From Lawsonibacter asaccharolyticus (GTDB lineage: Bacteria; Bacillota; Clostridia; Oscillospirales; Oscillospiraceae): DNA of 64,000 nucleotides. The stretch covers positions 2,108,001-2,172,000 of the forward strand of contig BFBT01000001.1 of assembly GCA_003112755.1 (NCBI GenBank). Direction: 5' to 3'. Position 1 is the first letter of the stretch, and each line of letters starts with the position of its first letter. The translations under genes and the position numbers were made by a program. The notes beneath the pieces were generated by a model, which saw nothing but the letters and a program-made list of their open reading frames with translations, made no database searches and was not told the DNA's origin. Of the stretch, positions 1 through 8,904 are shown one piece after another.

Positions 1-447
1 CTCCGTCCGGAGGATCTGGACCAGGTGATGCAGATCTGGCTGGACGCCAACCTGGAAGCCCACTGCTTTCTTCCTGAGAGCTATTGGTGTGACCATATGG
101 AGGAGGTGCGGGCGGCGCTGCCCGCCGCCCAGGTGTTCGTCTATCAGGACTGGGAGGGGCTCCAGGGCTTTGCGGGACTGACCGGCGACTATCTGGCGGG
201 GCTCTTCGTCCGGCGTGCCGCCCGGTCCAGGGGGATCGGGCGGGCGCTGCTGGAGCGGGCCAAGGAGGGGCGGGAGAGCCTGACACTCCACGTGTACCGG
301 GAGAACAGCCCGGCGGTCCGCTTTTACCAGCGGGAGGGCTTTGCCATCCGGGCCGCGGAGCGGGAGGAGAACACCGGCCGGGAAGAGTACCATATGGAGT
401 GGCACAGGGGAGGACAGCACCTTCCACCGCGGCGCGGGGAGCCTTGA
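1..447 (+). CDS. GNAT-family N-acetyltransferase, 5' end outside window
   Basis: This gene is probably truncated by the left edge: the frame is open from base 1 and reads LRPEDLDQVMQIWLDA, the usual start of a GNAT domain minus a few residues. The family transfers an acetyl group from acetyl-CoA to an amine. The acetyl-CoA loop is visible as RSRGIGRALL, followed by the typical beta-5/alpha-4 segment (HVYRENSPAVRFYQREGF) and the end YHMEW. The last 14 residues after HMEW look like added tail. The substrate cannot be told from sequence. It stands upstream of, and in the same direction as, a GntR regulator that has its own promoter, so a shared function is not implied. Confidence 0.85.
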   Translation, partial: LRPEDLDQVMQIWLDANLEAHCFLPESYWCDHMEEVRAALPAAQVFVYQDWEGLQGFAGLTGDYLAGLFVRRAARSRGIGRALLERAKEGRESLTLHVYRENSPAVRFYQREGFAIRAAEREENTGREEYHMEWHRGGQHLPPRRGEP

Positions 448-491
448 TCCGCTAAGACCCCGCTGCCCCGGGAGCAGGTACGTAGCTCCGC

Positions 492-521
492 TTGACACCG
501 GGCGTCCGGGGATGGTAAGAT
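492..521 (+). promoter_or_regulatory. Sigma-70-type promoter of the GntR gene
   Basis: TTGACA (492-497), an 18-bp spacer and TAAGAT (516-521). Because the -10 box lies at 516-521, translation cannot begin at the upstream ATG at 520; this supports the start at 556. Confidence 0.7.
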
Positions 522-555
522 GGGGAAAAGCTGGCATGGGACGGGAGGAGAGCTT

Positions 556-1236
556 ATGGCAGAGGAGCTGTTTGGCGGACAGGATGTGGGGGCCACGCCC
601 TCTTATAAAGAACAGGCATACCGCCTGATCAAGGAGGCGATCCTCTTCAACCGGTTTCGGGTAGGGGCCATCTACTCCCAGGACGACATCTGCAAGGAGC
701 TGGGCATCAGCCGAACCCCGGTGCGGGAGGCTCTGCTGGAGCTCCAGAAGGACGGCTATGTCTCCTTCTCCCGGGGCAAGGGGGTGCAGGTGGTGCCGGT
801 GTCTGACCGGGACGCCCGGGACATCCTGGAGACCCGGATGTATATCGAGTGCATCAACGCGAAGCTGGCGGCGAACCGTGCTGCCCAGCGGGACCTTCAG
901 GCCATGCGGGAGAGCCTGGACCGCCTCCGGGACCAGCTCTCCACCAGGGATGGGCAGCACCTGTACCGCCTGGACCACATCTTCCACCGGGCAGTGGCGG
1001 CGGCCACTCAGAACCGCCTGCTCTACCGGGAGTGCGAGCTGCTCCTGGACCACTATCTCCGGTTTGAGGTCAAGTCGGTGTATAACAACTCCATCGACGC
1101 CAAGATCGTCTTTGATGAGCATGTGGCCATCTGCGATGCCATCGCGGAAGGGAGCGCCGAGCGGGCAGAGCAGGCCATGGCCCGACACCTGACCAACTCC
1201 TACCGCCGCACCGTCAGCCGTTTCTGGGCGGAATAG
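556..1236 (+). CDS. GntR-family transcriptional regulator with FCD effector domain
   Basis: A 226-residue regulator. An N-terminal winged helix (about residues 12-75, with the family motif GISRTPVREALLEL and the wing GYVSFSRGKGVQV) is followed by an all-helical FCD ligand domain (about 85-220). The FCD domain shows conserved acidic/His positions in the DHIFHRAV and DEHVAICDAI segments, typical of metal- and carboxylate-binding FadR-subfamily members. The start at 556 is chosen because GGAGGAG stands 5-11 bases upstream and the alternative ATG lies in the promoter. It precedes a symporter-gamma-glutamyltransferase operon and is its likely regulator (inference); a palindrome at 1449-1460 is a candidate site. 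Confidence 0.92.
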   Translation: MAEELFGGQDVGATPSYKEQAYRLIKEAILFNRFRVGAIYSQDDICKELGISRTPVREALLELQKDGYVSFSRGKGVQVVPVSDRDARDILETRMYIECINAKLAANRAAQRDLQAMRESLDRLRDQLSTRDGQHLYRLDHIFHRAVAAATQNRLLYRECELLLDHYLRFEVKSVYNNSIDAKIVFDEHVAICDAIAEGSAERAEQAMARHLTNSYRRTVSRFWAE

Positions 1237-1251
1237 TGGAAGAAAACATGG

Positions 1252-1283
1252 ACGGCCGTGTCCCGGGAGGATGCGGCCGTTTG
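1252..1283 (+). terminator. Weak hairpin after the GntR gene
   Basis: ACGGCCG (1252-1258) pairs with CGGCCGT (1274-1280) and is followed by only three T. Probably a weak terminator. Confidence 0.4.
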
Positions 1284-1346
1284 ACTTGTCTGAATATGTA
1301 AATATATCCCATATAAAATGTTTTCAACCAGAGCTCGAAAAAGTTC

Positions 1347-1375
1347 TTGACATTGCCCCTAAAATATCTTATGAT
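1347..1375 (+). promoter_or_regulatory. Strong sigma-70-type promoter of symporter-ggt operon
   Basis: TTGACA (1347-1352), a 17-bp spacer and TATGAT (1370-1375). Transcription should start near 1382, giving a leader of about 230 bases before the symporter start codon. Confidence 0.75.
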
Positions 1376-1397
1376 AAGGCCATAAAACAAGTGTATT

Positions 1398-1439
1398 GGA
1401 GAGCGAACAGAATAGCGGTTCTGCGCGCTCTCCTTTTTT
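1398..1439 (+). terminator. Intrinsic terminator in the leader (possible attenuator)
   Basis: GGAGAGCG pairs with CGCTCTCC, the inner CAGAA with TTCTG, and six T follow at 1434-1439. It stands only about 16 bases after the predicted transcription start and well before the symporter gene, so it would end transcripts early unless bypassed. Confidence 0.65.
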
Positions 1440-1448
1440 AGAGCTCAA

Positions 1449-1460
1449 GTAATATATTAC
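1449..1460. promoter_or_regulatory. 12-bp perfect palindrome, candidate operator
   Basis: GTAATATATTAC, with a partial copy (GTAATAT) near 1484-1490. It lies in the leader between the attenuator hairpin and the symporter gene. Which protein binds is unknown; the GntR protein is the obvious candidate. Confidence 0.35.
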
Positions 1461-1609
1461 ATATTTAATAAAATAGGAAAAATGTAATATGTTGCAAAGG
1501 GAGGGCACAGGCAGGTTTGAGCAGCTGCGGTGGGCGGTATCTGTTCCGCATCCGGAGGCGGGGCGGCACCGGCATCCGCTGCAAATAAACAAAAGGGAGA
1601 GAGAACCGT

Positions 1610-2995
1610 ATGTTAATCGCAACATGGATCGTGACCTTTGTCATTATCGTGGGGATCGGTGTCTGGTCCGGCACCAAGATCAAAAGTGCCAACCAGTGGT
1701 CGGGCGGTGACAAGACCATGGGCCCCCTGACTCTGGGCTGTGTCTTTGCCGCCTGGCAGATTGGCGGCATGGCCGTGGTAGGGGCGGCTCAGAACGGCTA
1801 CACCCTGGGCATCTCCGGGGCCTGGTACTCCATCGCCGGCTCCTTCTACTTCATCGCGCTGGCCCTGTTCGCCAAGCTGATCCGCAACAACATGCCCGGC
1901 GACTCGGTGCCCATCTATCTGCAAAAGCGCTTCGACACCAAGACCAGCCGCCTGTACTCCTACGCCTGGATCGTCTACGGCTTCCTGTACATCCCCTATC
2001 AGCTCAAGACCGTGGCTTCCATCATCCAGATCGCCATCCCCGGTCTGAACATCACGCTGGCCATGCTCATCGGCCTGACCATCGCCGTGATCTACACCAG
2101 CTTCTCCGGCATGCGGGGCATGTCCGCTGTGGGGCGCATCGTATGCTTCGGCATCTACATCCTGCTCATTGCCTTCGTGCTCATGACGCTGCCCAAGTTC
2201 GGCGGCTTCACCGTGATGCTCTCTGAACTTCCCGCAGAGTACTCCTCCATGGGCAATATGCCCACCCAGCGCATCATCGCCTGGATCCTGGGCGGCTGCC
2301 TGTCCACCGCAGTGATGCAGTCCGTGCTCCAGCCCCTGCTGGCCGCAAAGAGCGCTTCCGCCGCCCGCACCGGCTCTATCCTGGGCTATGTGCTGGCTGC
2401 CCCCATCTGCCTGCTCACCGCCACCTGCGGCATCTTTGCCAAGGCGTCCGGTGCGGACCTGGGCGACGGTGCCACCGCATTTGCCTACTCCATCAAGACC
2501 TTCAGCAATCCGGCTTTCGCTGGGATCATTTTTGCCTTTGCCACCATGATCATCGCGGCTACCATGGCCACCATGATGCTGGCCACAGGCACCATCATTA
2601 CCAATGTCTATAAAAACGACATCAATCCCAACGTGGACGACGCCAAGCTGCTGAAGCTGTCCAAGATCATCACTTTCGTCTTTGCCTACCTGACTCTGAT
2701 CCCTGCGGTCATCATGCCCAGCGCCGCCCTCACCAACCTGTTCCTCACCCTGCAGCACGTGGCCGCCGCCCCGGTGAGCTTCGCCATCCTGGTGGGCCTG
2801 ACCTGGAAGCGCTGCACCCGGCAGGGGGCCTTCTGGGCCATGGCCAGCGGCATGGTGGTAGGTGTGGCCTGGATGCTGCTGGGCCTGACCGACACACTGG
2901 AGGCGGTCTACCCCACAGTGCTGGTCAGCTATACAGTGGGTGTTGTGGTATCTCTGGCGACCAGTAAAAAGACGCATGGTTTGGCGAAGGAATAA
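1610..2995 (+). CDS. Sodium:solute symporter (SSS family)
   Basis: A 461-residue integral membrane protein with about 12 hydrophobic helices, of the SSS/SLC5 type: an N-terminal core with polar breaks (FAAWQIGGMAVVGAAQNGY), helix YAWIVYGFLYIPYQLK and the segment TSFSGMRGMSAVGR near the middle. SSS proteins use the Na+ gradient to import sugars, amino acids, vitamins or anions; the substrate here is not predictable. The start is preceded by AAAGGGAGAGAG. The stop codon TAA overlaps the following ggt ATG by one base, so both are one transcript, and a gamma-glutamyl compound or amino acid is a reasonable guess for the substrate. Confidence 0.9.
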   Translation: MLIATWIVTFVIIVGIGVWSGTKIKSANQWSGGDKTMGPLTLGCVFAAWQIGGMAVVGAAQNGYTLGISGAWYSIAGSFYFIALALFAKLIRNNMPGDSVPIYLQKRFDTKTSRLYSYAWIVYGFLYIPYQLKTVASIIQIAIPGLNITLAMLIGLTIAVIYTSFSGMRGMSAVGRIVCFGIYILLIAFVLMTLPKFGGFTVMLSELPAEYSSMGNMPTQRIIAWILGGCLSTAVMQSVLQPLLAAKSASAARTGSILGYVLAAPICLLTATCGIFAKASGADLGDGATAFAYSIKTFSNPAFAGIIFAFATMIIAATMATMMLATGTIITNVYKNDINPNVDDAKLLKLSKIITFVFAYLTLIPAVIMPSAALTNLFLTLQHVAAAPVSFAILVGLTWKRCTRQGAFWAMASGMVVGVAWMLLGLTDTLEAVYPTVLVSYTVGVVVSLATSKKTHGLAKE

Positions 2996-4782
2996 TGGAA
3001 TCCGAACAAGACTCGATGAAAACACTGTCCGGCGCGGCCGGGAAGGGAAGCGGATCAAGTATGAGTGAAGCAAAGAAGCAGCAGTACATGTGGCCCTCGC
3101 GGTGGAGCAAGCCCTCCGCCCACGGGGACTGCGGAGCGGTCAGCTGCAACAATATCTATGCCACCCGGGCGGGGCTGGAGATGCTGCGGGCCGGAGGGAA
3201 TGCCTTTGACGCCGCTGTGGCGGTCTCTCTGACCCTCTCTGTGGTGGAGCCCCACCACTCCGGCATCGGGGGCGGCTGTTTCAGCCTGCTGTACTCCCAG
3301 CGGGATCAGAAGGTCTTGGCGCTGGACGCCCGGGGCGTGGCTCCCGCCAAGGCGGGGGAGGACCTGTTCCTCAAGGATGGAGAGGTCCAGGACGAGTGGA
3401 AGGACCTGGGGGGCCAGTCGGTAGCCATTCCGGGGCTGCTGAGAGCCATGGAAACCCTGCTGCGGGAGTACGGCACTTTGACGCTGGCGCAGGCGGCAGC
3501 TCCCGCCATCCGCTGTGCCCGGGAGGGCTTCGGCACCAGTTATACCGGAGAGCTCACCATGGAGGACGACTCGGTCCGGCGGAAGCTGGATCTTTCACCC
3601 CAGTTCCGGCGGCTGTATCTGAAGCCGGACGGGAGCCGCTACCGCTTCGGTGAGAAGCAGGTGAACTCTGAGCTGGCCGGCCTGCTGGAGCTGGTGGCGG
3701 CGGAGGGGGCGGACGCTTTTTACACCGGGCCGGTGGCCCGGAAAATGGTGGAGCAGATCAACCAGCGGGGCGGGTGCTTTACCCTGGAGGACCTGAGCCG
3801 ATATCAGCCCAAGTACCGTACCCCGGTGAAGACCACCTACCGGGGGCTGGAGGTGGCGGCCTTCGCGCCGCCCAGCGGCGGATGCGCCGTGGTGGAGATG
3901 CTGAACATTCTGGAGCACAGCGATCTGGCCGCCATGGGACACAACACCGCCGCCTCCATCCATGCCATCGCGGAGGCCATGAAGCTGGGCTTTGCGGACC
4001 GAAGCGTGGCTCTGGGCGATCCCGACTTCGTCCAGGTGGACGTGGAGCGGCTGACCAGCAAGGCCCACGCGGCGGAGCGGTATGCCCTCTCATCACCGGA
4101 GACGGCGGGGGAATACGCTCCGGCGGAGGGGATCGAGGCCAAGGAGTACCCAGGAAACACCTCTCACTTTGCAGTGATGGACCGCTTTGGGAACGCGGTC
4201 TCCCAGACCCAGACTGTACGGGACTGGTTCGGCTGCGGGATCGTGGTGGACGGCTGCGGCTTTGTGCTCAACAACGCCATGTCCGACTTCAGCGCCAAGC
4301 CGGGCGCACTCACCAGCCAGGGACTGACCTATGGGAGCGCCAACAGCATCCAGGGGGGGAAGACGCCTCTGTCCTCCATGGCCCCCAGCATGGTGTTCAA
4401 GGACGGACGGCCCTATCTGGCCATCGGCGCGGCGGGCGGTCCCCGGATCATCACCGGAACCCTCCAGGGGATCGTCAACGCGGTGGACTTTGGGATGCTG
4501 CCGGAGCAGCTGGTCCGCCAGCCCTACCTCAACTGCCTGACCCGGGAACAGGGGCTGGAGCTGGAGTTCGGGATCTCAGAGGACACCATCCGGCTTCTGG
4601 AACAGAAGGGGCACCGGCCGGTGCGGGTCCCGGTGGACCAGGCCATGAGCACCATGCTCAACAGCGTCATGTATGTGGACGGGGAGTACCACGCTGCCGG
4701 CACCCAGCGGGTGGACGGCTGCGGCGGAGCCCTTCTCTCTGACGGGCATATGGTGCTGGACGGGATCAGTCAGGAGGATTGA
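2995..4782 (+). CDS. ggt: Gamma-glutamyltransferase (peptidase T3)
   Basis: A 595-residue Ntn-hydrolase that cleaves or transfers the gamma-glutamyl group of glutathione and related compounds. Visible family motifs are GGNAFDAAVA in the large-subunit part, LDARGVAPAKA with the substrate-binding Arg, and the autocleavage site NTSHF, where Thr389 is the predicted nucleophile of the small subunit. LNNAMSDFS, SSMAPS and GGPRIIT follow. There is no signal peptide, so the protein is predicted to be cytosolic, unlike the secreted enterobacterial or Bacillus enzymes; this fits uptake of intact gamma-glutamyl substrates by the coupled symporter. The start at 2995 overlaps the symporter stop but has a poorly spaced ribosome site; ATG at 3061, preceded by GGGAAGGGAAG, may be the true start, and the first 22 residues look non-conserved. 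Confidence 0.93.
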   Translation: MESEQDSMKTLSGAAGKGSGSSMSEAKKQQYMWPSRWSKPSAHGDCGAVSCNNIYATRAGLEMLRAGGNAFDAAVAVSLTLSVVEPHHSGIGGGCFSLLYSQRDQKVLALDARGVAPAKAGEDLFLKDGEVQDEWKDLGGQSVAIPGLLRAMETLLREYGTLTLAQAAAPAIRCAREGFGTSYTGELTMEDDSVRRKLDLSPQFRRLYLKPDGSRYRFGEKQVNSELAGLLELVAAEGADAFYTGPVARKMVEQINQRGGCFTLEDLSRYQPKYRTPVKTTYRGLEVAAFAPPSGGCAVVEMLNILEHSDLAAMGHNTAASIHAIAEAMKLGFADRSVALGDPDFVQVDVERLTSKAHAAERYALSSPETAGEYAPAEGIEAKEYPGNTSHFAVMDRFGNAVSQTQTVRDWFGCGIVVDGCGFVLNNAMSDFSAKPGALTSQGLTYGSANSIQGGKTPLSSMAPSMVFKDGRPYLAIGAAGGPRIITGTLQGIVNAVDFGMLPEQLVRQPYLNCLTREQGLELEFGISEDTIRLLEQKGHRPVRVPVDQAMSTMLNSVMYVDGEYHAAGTQRVDGCGGALLSDGHMVLDGISQED

Positions 4783-4816
4783 GCGGCCTGCCTGAAGCAT
4801 CAAAAAGCGAAAAGAG

Positions 4817-4852
4817 AAAAATGGTCAGCAGAATTTCTGCTGACCATTTTTT
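4817..4852 (+). terminator. Strong terminator after ggt
   Basis: AAATGGTCAGCAGA pairs perfectly with TCTGCTGACCATTT and is followed by T residues; A residues flank the other side, so it can also serve the convergent C45 gene. Confidence 0.85.
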
Positions 4853-4916
4853 GATATTGGGAACCAATAAAGAGAAGGGACGGTGCGTACCGGGGCCAGA
4901 ACCTGGCACAGGGGAC

Positions 4917-6014
4917 TCACTGTGCAGAGGGCTCTCCGATCTGGACATGGGGCAGGGCCAGACAGGGATTTTGCAGCGTAGTCCACACCTCGCGGTCCTC
5001 TACCACGCAGAGGGTGGTGGAAACGGTGGTGGCGGGGACGCCCTCGTGGGGATGACGGCAGATACAGTTCGGCTCGTTGGTGTGGTCTGACATGATGCGG
5101 TAGAGATCCTGGAACCGGAGGGAGCCGTAGCGCTCTTCCACCATCTGGGCAATGCGGTCATAGCGCTTGTGAGTGGAGGGGTAGTTTTCCTCCGGGGGAT
5201 TGAAATGGCTGAGCTGGTCACTGACCACGTGGTTGGTGCGGAAGAGGACCCCCCTGCCCTCATCCTTTTCCACATAGATCTCGTCGGAGGTCATCTCGAT
5301 GACATAGGCCTCTGTGGGGTCGGCGGCAATGACGTTCAGGCCGTTCATACGGGGGGCGGTGCGGCAGAACTCCACCGCTTGGGCGGCGGTCCTGCAGGAG
5401 GAGAGGAGGACCCGCACATTGAGGAAGATATCGGCCTCCTCCACCCGGTCGATGCGGGTGGGGTCCTTCTCTGTCCAGAAGCCGGTGGTGGTCACAGCCA
5501 GACCATGGCTGTTGATGCCTACAGCGGGATAGGTGAGGATACCGGCCCCGCCCACCTCGATGATCTCCTGGCCGTCGGGGTAGATGTGGCGGACCAGAGC
5601 CTGCTCCATGGGCATGCCCATGTCCCGGTTCTTGATGATGTAGGTGCATCCGTCAGCGGCAGCCTGTCCCCGGACACAGAGCATGCTGCATTCCTGCGTG
5701 ATGTGACGGAAGGACTCACAGAGGAAATAGGCGGGGATGTTCAGCAGCAGGATGTCGTCAAGGGGCAGACCGCTGCCTTGGGCGATGCCCTGGAGCTCCT
5801 CGTACATCTCAGGCCGCTGCTCCTGGAAGAAACGGAGGTTTTGGTTCACAAAGGCCTGATAGGCCTGGAGGTCCACCTTCTCCTGCTCCAGCTTCCGGTG
5901 GACGGAAGCCAGGTTGCGGCGGATGGCATCAGAGAGCTCCTGCCCCTGCTGGACGCCCTGCTCGAAGGGCGTGCCGCTCACTTGGCAATAGGCGTGCTGA
6001 TATTGGGAATTCAT
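4917..6014 (-). CDS. C45-family acyltransferase/hydrolase (acyl-CoA:6-aminopenicillanate acyltransferase-like)
   Basis: A 365-residue Ntn-hydrolase of the penicillin acyltransferase/C45 family. The self-cleavage site is ADGCTYIIKNRDMG, with Gly122-Cys123; Cys123 would become the N-terminal nucleophile. The domain continues with VGINSHGLAVTTTG, PTEAYVIEMT and RTNHVV, all usual for the family. In bacteria these enzymes act on amide bonds of small molecules, often acylated amino acids or peptides; the substrate is unknown here. The start at 6014 has AAGGAGG 9 bases upstream. It is the last gene of the peptide ABC transporter operon, just after the second ATPase, which suggests that it processes an imported peptide-like compound in the cytosol. 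Confidence 0.88.
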   Translation of the reverse strand: MNSQYQHAYCQVSGTPFEQGVQQGQELSDAIRRNLASVHRKLEQEKVDLQAYQAFVNQNLRFFQEQRPEMYEELQGIAQGSGLPLDDILLLNIPAYFLCESFRHITQECSMLCVRGQAAADGCTYIIKNRDMGMPMEQALVRHIYPDGQEIIEVGGAGILTYPAVGINSHGLAVTTTGFWTEKDPTRIDRVEEADIFLNVRVLLSSCRTAAQAVEFCRTAPRMNGLNVIAADPTEAYVIEMTSDEIYVEKDEGRGVLFRTNHVVSDQLSHFNPPEENYPSTHKRYDRIAQMVEERYGSLRFQDLYRIMSDHTNEPNCICRHPHEGVPATTVSTTLCVVEDREVWTTLQNPCLALPHVQIGEPSAQ

Positions 6015-6028
6015 ACAGAAATACCTCC

Positions 6029-7018
6029 TTAAGACTGAGACTGTCCGCACAGCAGGCAGCTGCAGATATGTCCGTTCTGCGTGATGTCCCTGGCTTCCGG
6101 GACGGCAGAGGCACACTCTGCCATGGCGGCAAAGCATCTGGGGTGGAAGGGGCAGCCGCTGGGGACGGCGATGGGGCTGGGCAGGTCACCCTGAAGGATG
6201 ATGCGTTCCGGCTGCCGTGTGGGGTCTGGCAGGGGGACGGCGGAGAGGAGAGCCTGGGTATAGGGGTGGGTGGGGTGGGCAAAGAGCTCCTGCTTCTCCG
6301 CATATTCCACCACTTTGCCCAGGTACATGACCGCCACATGGGTGGAGATGTGCTGTACCACACGTAGATCATGGGAGACGAAGACCAGCGCGATGCCCAG
6401 CTTTTGCTGCAGGTGCATGAGCAGGTTGATGATCTGGGCCTGGATCGACACATCCAGGGCGGAGACGCACTCGTCACAGACGATCAGCTTGGGACTGACG
6501 GACAGGGCGCGGGCAATACAAAGCCGCTGGCGCTGGCCGCCGGAAAACTCATGGGGGAATTTCCGCATGCTGTCCTGGGACAGTCCCACCAGATCCAGCA
6601 GCTCCTCCGCGCGCTTCATGGCGGCCTCCCGGCTGCCCAGCTTGTGGATCAGAAAAGGCTCAGCGAGGATATCGGAGACCCGCTGGCGGGGATTGAGGGA
6701 GGCATAGGGATCTTGAAAGATGATCTGGATATCCCGGCGCATCCGGCGCAGGCTCTCCTTGTCGGCACTGGTCAGATCCTGACCCTGAAAAAGGACCGTG
6801 CCCTCGGTGGGCTCGATGAGCCGCATCATGGTGCGGGCCAGGGTAGATTTCCCGCAGCCGGACTCCCCGACGATGCCCAGGGTCTCCCCCTCCCGAATGA
6901 CCAGGGAGACGTCGTCTACGGCTTTGACGTACTGGGCGGCCTTGGAGAAGACCCCTTTGCGTACCGGAAACCATTTTTTCAGGTGGTCGGCCTGGAGCAG
7001 GATCGGGCGTTCAGACAT
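6029..7018 (-). CDS. Oligopeptide/dipeptide ABC transporter ATP-binding protein (OppF/DppF type)
   Basis: A 329-residue ABC ATPase. Walker A GESGCGKST (51-59), signature FSGGQRQRL, Walker B LIVCDE, and the C-terminal oligopeptide-ABC extension with the cysteine motif GCPFHPRC, which in several Opp/Dpp ATPases holds an iron-sulfur cluster. After Walker B the usual DEP reads DEC (DECVSALDVS), a small departure from the family. The start at 7018 overlaps the end of the preceding ATPase gene by 8 bases, indicating translational coupling. It pairs with that ATPase to power peptide import. Confidence 0.95.
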   Translation of the reverse strand: MSERPILLQADHLKKWFPVRKGVFSKAAQYVKAVDDVSLVIREGETLGIVGESGCGKSTLARTMMRLIEPTEGTVLFQGQDLTSADKESLRRMRRDIQIIFQDPYASLNPRQRVSDILAEPFLIHKLGSREAAMKRAEELLDLVGLSQDSMRKFPHEFSGGQRQRLCIARALSVSPKLIVCDECVSALDVSIQAQIINLLMHLQQKLGIALVFVSHDLRVVQHISTHVAVMYLGKVVEYAEKQELFAHPTHPYTQALLSAVPLPDPTRQPERIILQGDLPSPIAVPSGCPFHPRCFAAMAECASAVPEARDITQNGHICSCLLCGQSQS

Positions 7019-8015
7019 GATCGCTCCCCCCTTCCTCGTCCCACTGGGGCGTATATTTCCAGCACTGGACGGTGTGTTCCCCATCCAGGGTCAGGAGGGG
7101 AGGCTGTTTCTGGGTGCAGATCTTCCGGCAGCAGGCACAGCGGTTGTGAAAGGCACAGCCCTCCGGCATGTGATAGATACTGGGGACCGACCCTTCGATG
7201 GTGGCCAGGTCCCCCTGGCTGTCATCCATGTGCGGGATGGAGCGGAGCAGTCCCTCCGTATAGGGGTGAAGAGGGTGCTGGAAGATGGTGCGCACATCAG
7301 CTTTTTCCACGATGTGGCCGCAGTACATCACTGCCACAGTATCCACCATAGAGGCCACGACGCCCAGGTCGTGGGTGATAAGAATGATGGAGGTGCCCAG
7401 CTTTTCGTTTATGGACCGGAGCAGGTCCAGGATCTGGGCCTGGATAGTTACATCCAGGGCGGTGGTGGGCTCATCCGCGATGAGCAGCTCCGGGTCGCAC
7501 AGAAGAGCGATGGCGATCATGACGCGCTGGCGCATGCCGCCGGACAGCTCAAAGGGATATTGCTTCAGTCGGGTCTCCGGGCTGGGGATGCCCACGGTGC
7601 GCAGCATCTCGATAGACATCTCGTTGGCCTGGGCTTGGGAGACCTTCTTGTGGAGGCGGACCACCTCTCCAAGCTGGTCTCCAATGGGAAACAGGGGGTC
7701 CAGGCTGACCATGGGCTCCTGAAAGATCATGGAGATCTGGTTGCCCCGGACCCTGCACATCTGGCGCTCGGTCTTGGTGAGCAGCTCTTCCCCGTTGAGG
7801 CGGATGCTCCCGGTGATCTGAGCGGGCGGGGTGGGCAGCAGGCGTATGATGCTCTTGGAAGTGACACTTTTGCCCGAGCCGGACTCCCCCACCAGACCCA
7901 GTTTCTCCCCTTTTTTCAAGGAGAAGCTGACGTGGTTCACCGCAGCGGCGGAGCCGTATTTGGTCTTGAATCTGACGCTGAGATCTTGTACGCAAAGCAT
8001 AGGTTCATTCTGCAT
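7011..8015 (-). CDS. Oligopeptide/dipeptide ABC transporter ATP-binding protein (OppD/DppD type)
   Basis: A 334-residue ABC ATPase with Walker A GESGSGKSV (43-51), signature LSGGMRQRV, Walker B LLIADEPTTALD and a C-terminal cysteine-rich oligopeptide-transporter extension (EGCAFHNRCACCRKIC). The start is preceded by GGGGGGAG. It is the first of the two ATPases in the operon and follows the permease genes with a 15-base gap. Confidence 0.95.
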   Translation of the reverse strand: MQNEPMLCVQDLSVRFKTKYGSAAAVNHVSFSLKKGEKLGLVGESGSGKSVTSKSIIRLLPTPPAQITGSIRLNGEELLTKTERQMCRVRGNQISMIFQEPMVSLDPLFPIGDQLGEVVRLHKKVSQAQANEMSIEMLRTVGIPSPETRLKQYPFELSGGMRQRVMIAIALLCDPELLIADEPTTALDVTIQAQILDLLRSINEKLGTSIILITHDLGVVASMVDTVAVMYCGHIVEKADVRTIFQHPLHPYTEGLLRSIPHMDDSQGDLATIEGSVPSIYHMPEGCAFHNRCACCRKICTQKQPPLLTLDGEHTVQCWKYTPQWDEEGGSDHV

Positions 8016-8030
8016 AACTGAGCTCCCCCC

Positions 8031-8891
8031 TTATACATCCAGTTTGGGATCTAGGTAATCCCGCAGCCAGTCGCCCAGCAGATTGACGCCCAGCACGGTC
8101 AGCGTGATGCACAGACCGGGGAAGATACACTGCCAGGGGTCGGTGAGAATGTTGTCACGGGCTTCGCTGAGCATCCGCCCCCAGGTGGGGATGGTGATAG
8201 GGACACCGTAGCCCAGGAAGCTGAGGGAGGCCTCGATCAGTACGATCTTGGCCATCTCCAGGGTGGCGATAACGATGACAGGGCTGATGATATTGGGCAG
8301 GATATGTTTGAAAATGATGCGGGCATCGGTGCCGCCGGCAGCGCGTATGGCCTCAATATACTCCATCTCCTTGATGCCCAGAATCTCGCCGCGGACCAGG
8401 CGGGCGTATCGCACCCAACTGGTGATGCCGGCGATCAAAATGACATTGCCCAGGCTGGAGCCCAGCACTGCCGCGATAAACAGGGCCAGCAGCGTGAAGG
8501 GGAAGCAGAGCTGGATGTCCACCAGGCGCATGATGACCGCGTCCACCCATTTGCCGTAGTAGCCGGCCAGGCTGCCCAGGACCACGCCCACGATGCCGCC
8601 TACCACGGTGCCGGCCAGAGCTACGATCAGGGTGACGCGGGCGCCGTACAGCAGACGGGAGAGAATGTCGCGGCCCAGCTGGTCAGTGCCCAGCAGATGG
8701 CCGGCCACAGGGTCAGCGCCCCAGATGGGGTCCTTCAGCTTGATCATGACGTCCTGAGCCAGCGGGTCATAAGGCGCCAGGAGCGGGGCAAAGATGGCAC
8801 AGATGATGATGAGAAGCACCAGGATCAGCCCAAACATGCCGGTCTTGCTGTTCTTCAGGCTGGACCAGGCGCTTTTAAATCCTTTTTTCAC
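8031..8891 (-). CDS. Peptide ABC transporter permease (DppC type)
   Basis: A 286-residue permease with an N-terminal membrane anchor (about 17-38), the OppC_N-type segment PYDPLAQDVM, and five or so further helices. The coupling-loop motif is seen near EYIEAIRAAGGTDARIIFKH (the EAA loop that contacts the ATPases). It forms the transmembrane pore with the DppB-type protein encoded just upstream. Confidence 0.94.
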   Translation of the reverse strand: MKKGFKSAWSSLKNSKTGMFGLILVLLIIICAIFAPLLAPYDPLAQDVMIKLKDPIWGADPVAGHLLGTDQLGRDILSRLLYGARVTLIVALAGTVVGGIVGVVLGSLAGYYGKWVDAVIMRLVDIQLCFPFTLLALFIAAVLGSSLGNVILIAGITSWVRYARLVRGEILGIKEMEYIEAIRAAGGTDARIIFKHILPNIISPVIVIATLEMAKIVLIEASLSFLGYGVPITIPTWGRMLSEARDNILTDPWQCIFPGLCITLTVLGVNLLGDWLRDYLDPKLDV

Positions 8892-8904
8892 TGATCCTAC
8901 CTCC

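Noticed and set aside
1489..1710. Short plus-strand frame in the symporter leader
   Set aside because: It overlaps the symporter start in another frame and has no good ribosome site; a leader peptide is possible but unsupported.
1613..3073. 486-codon open frame antisense to the symporter
   Set aside because: Gly/His/Asp-rich shadow sequence without domains or ribosome site; the symporter on the other strand is clear.
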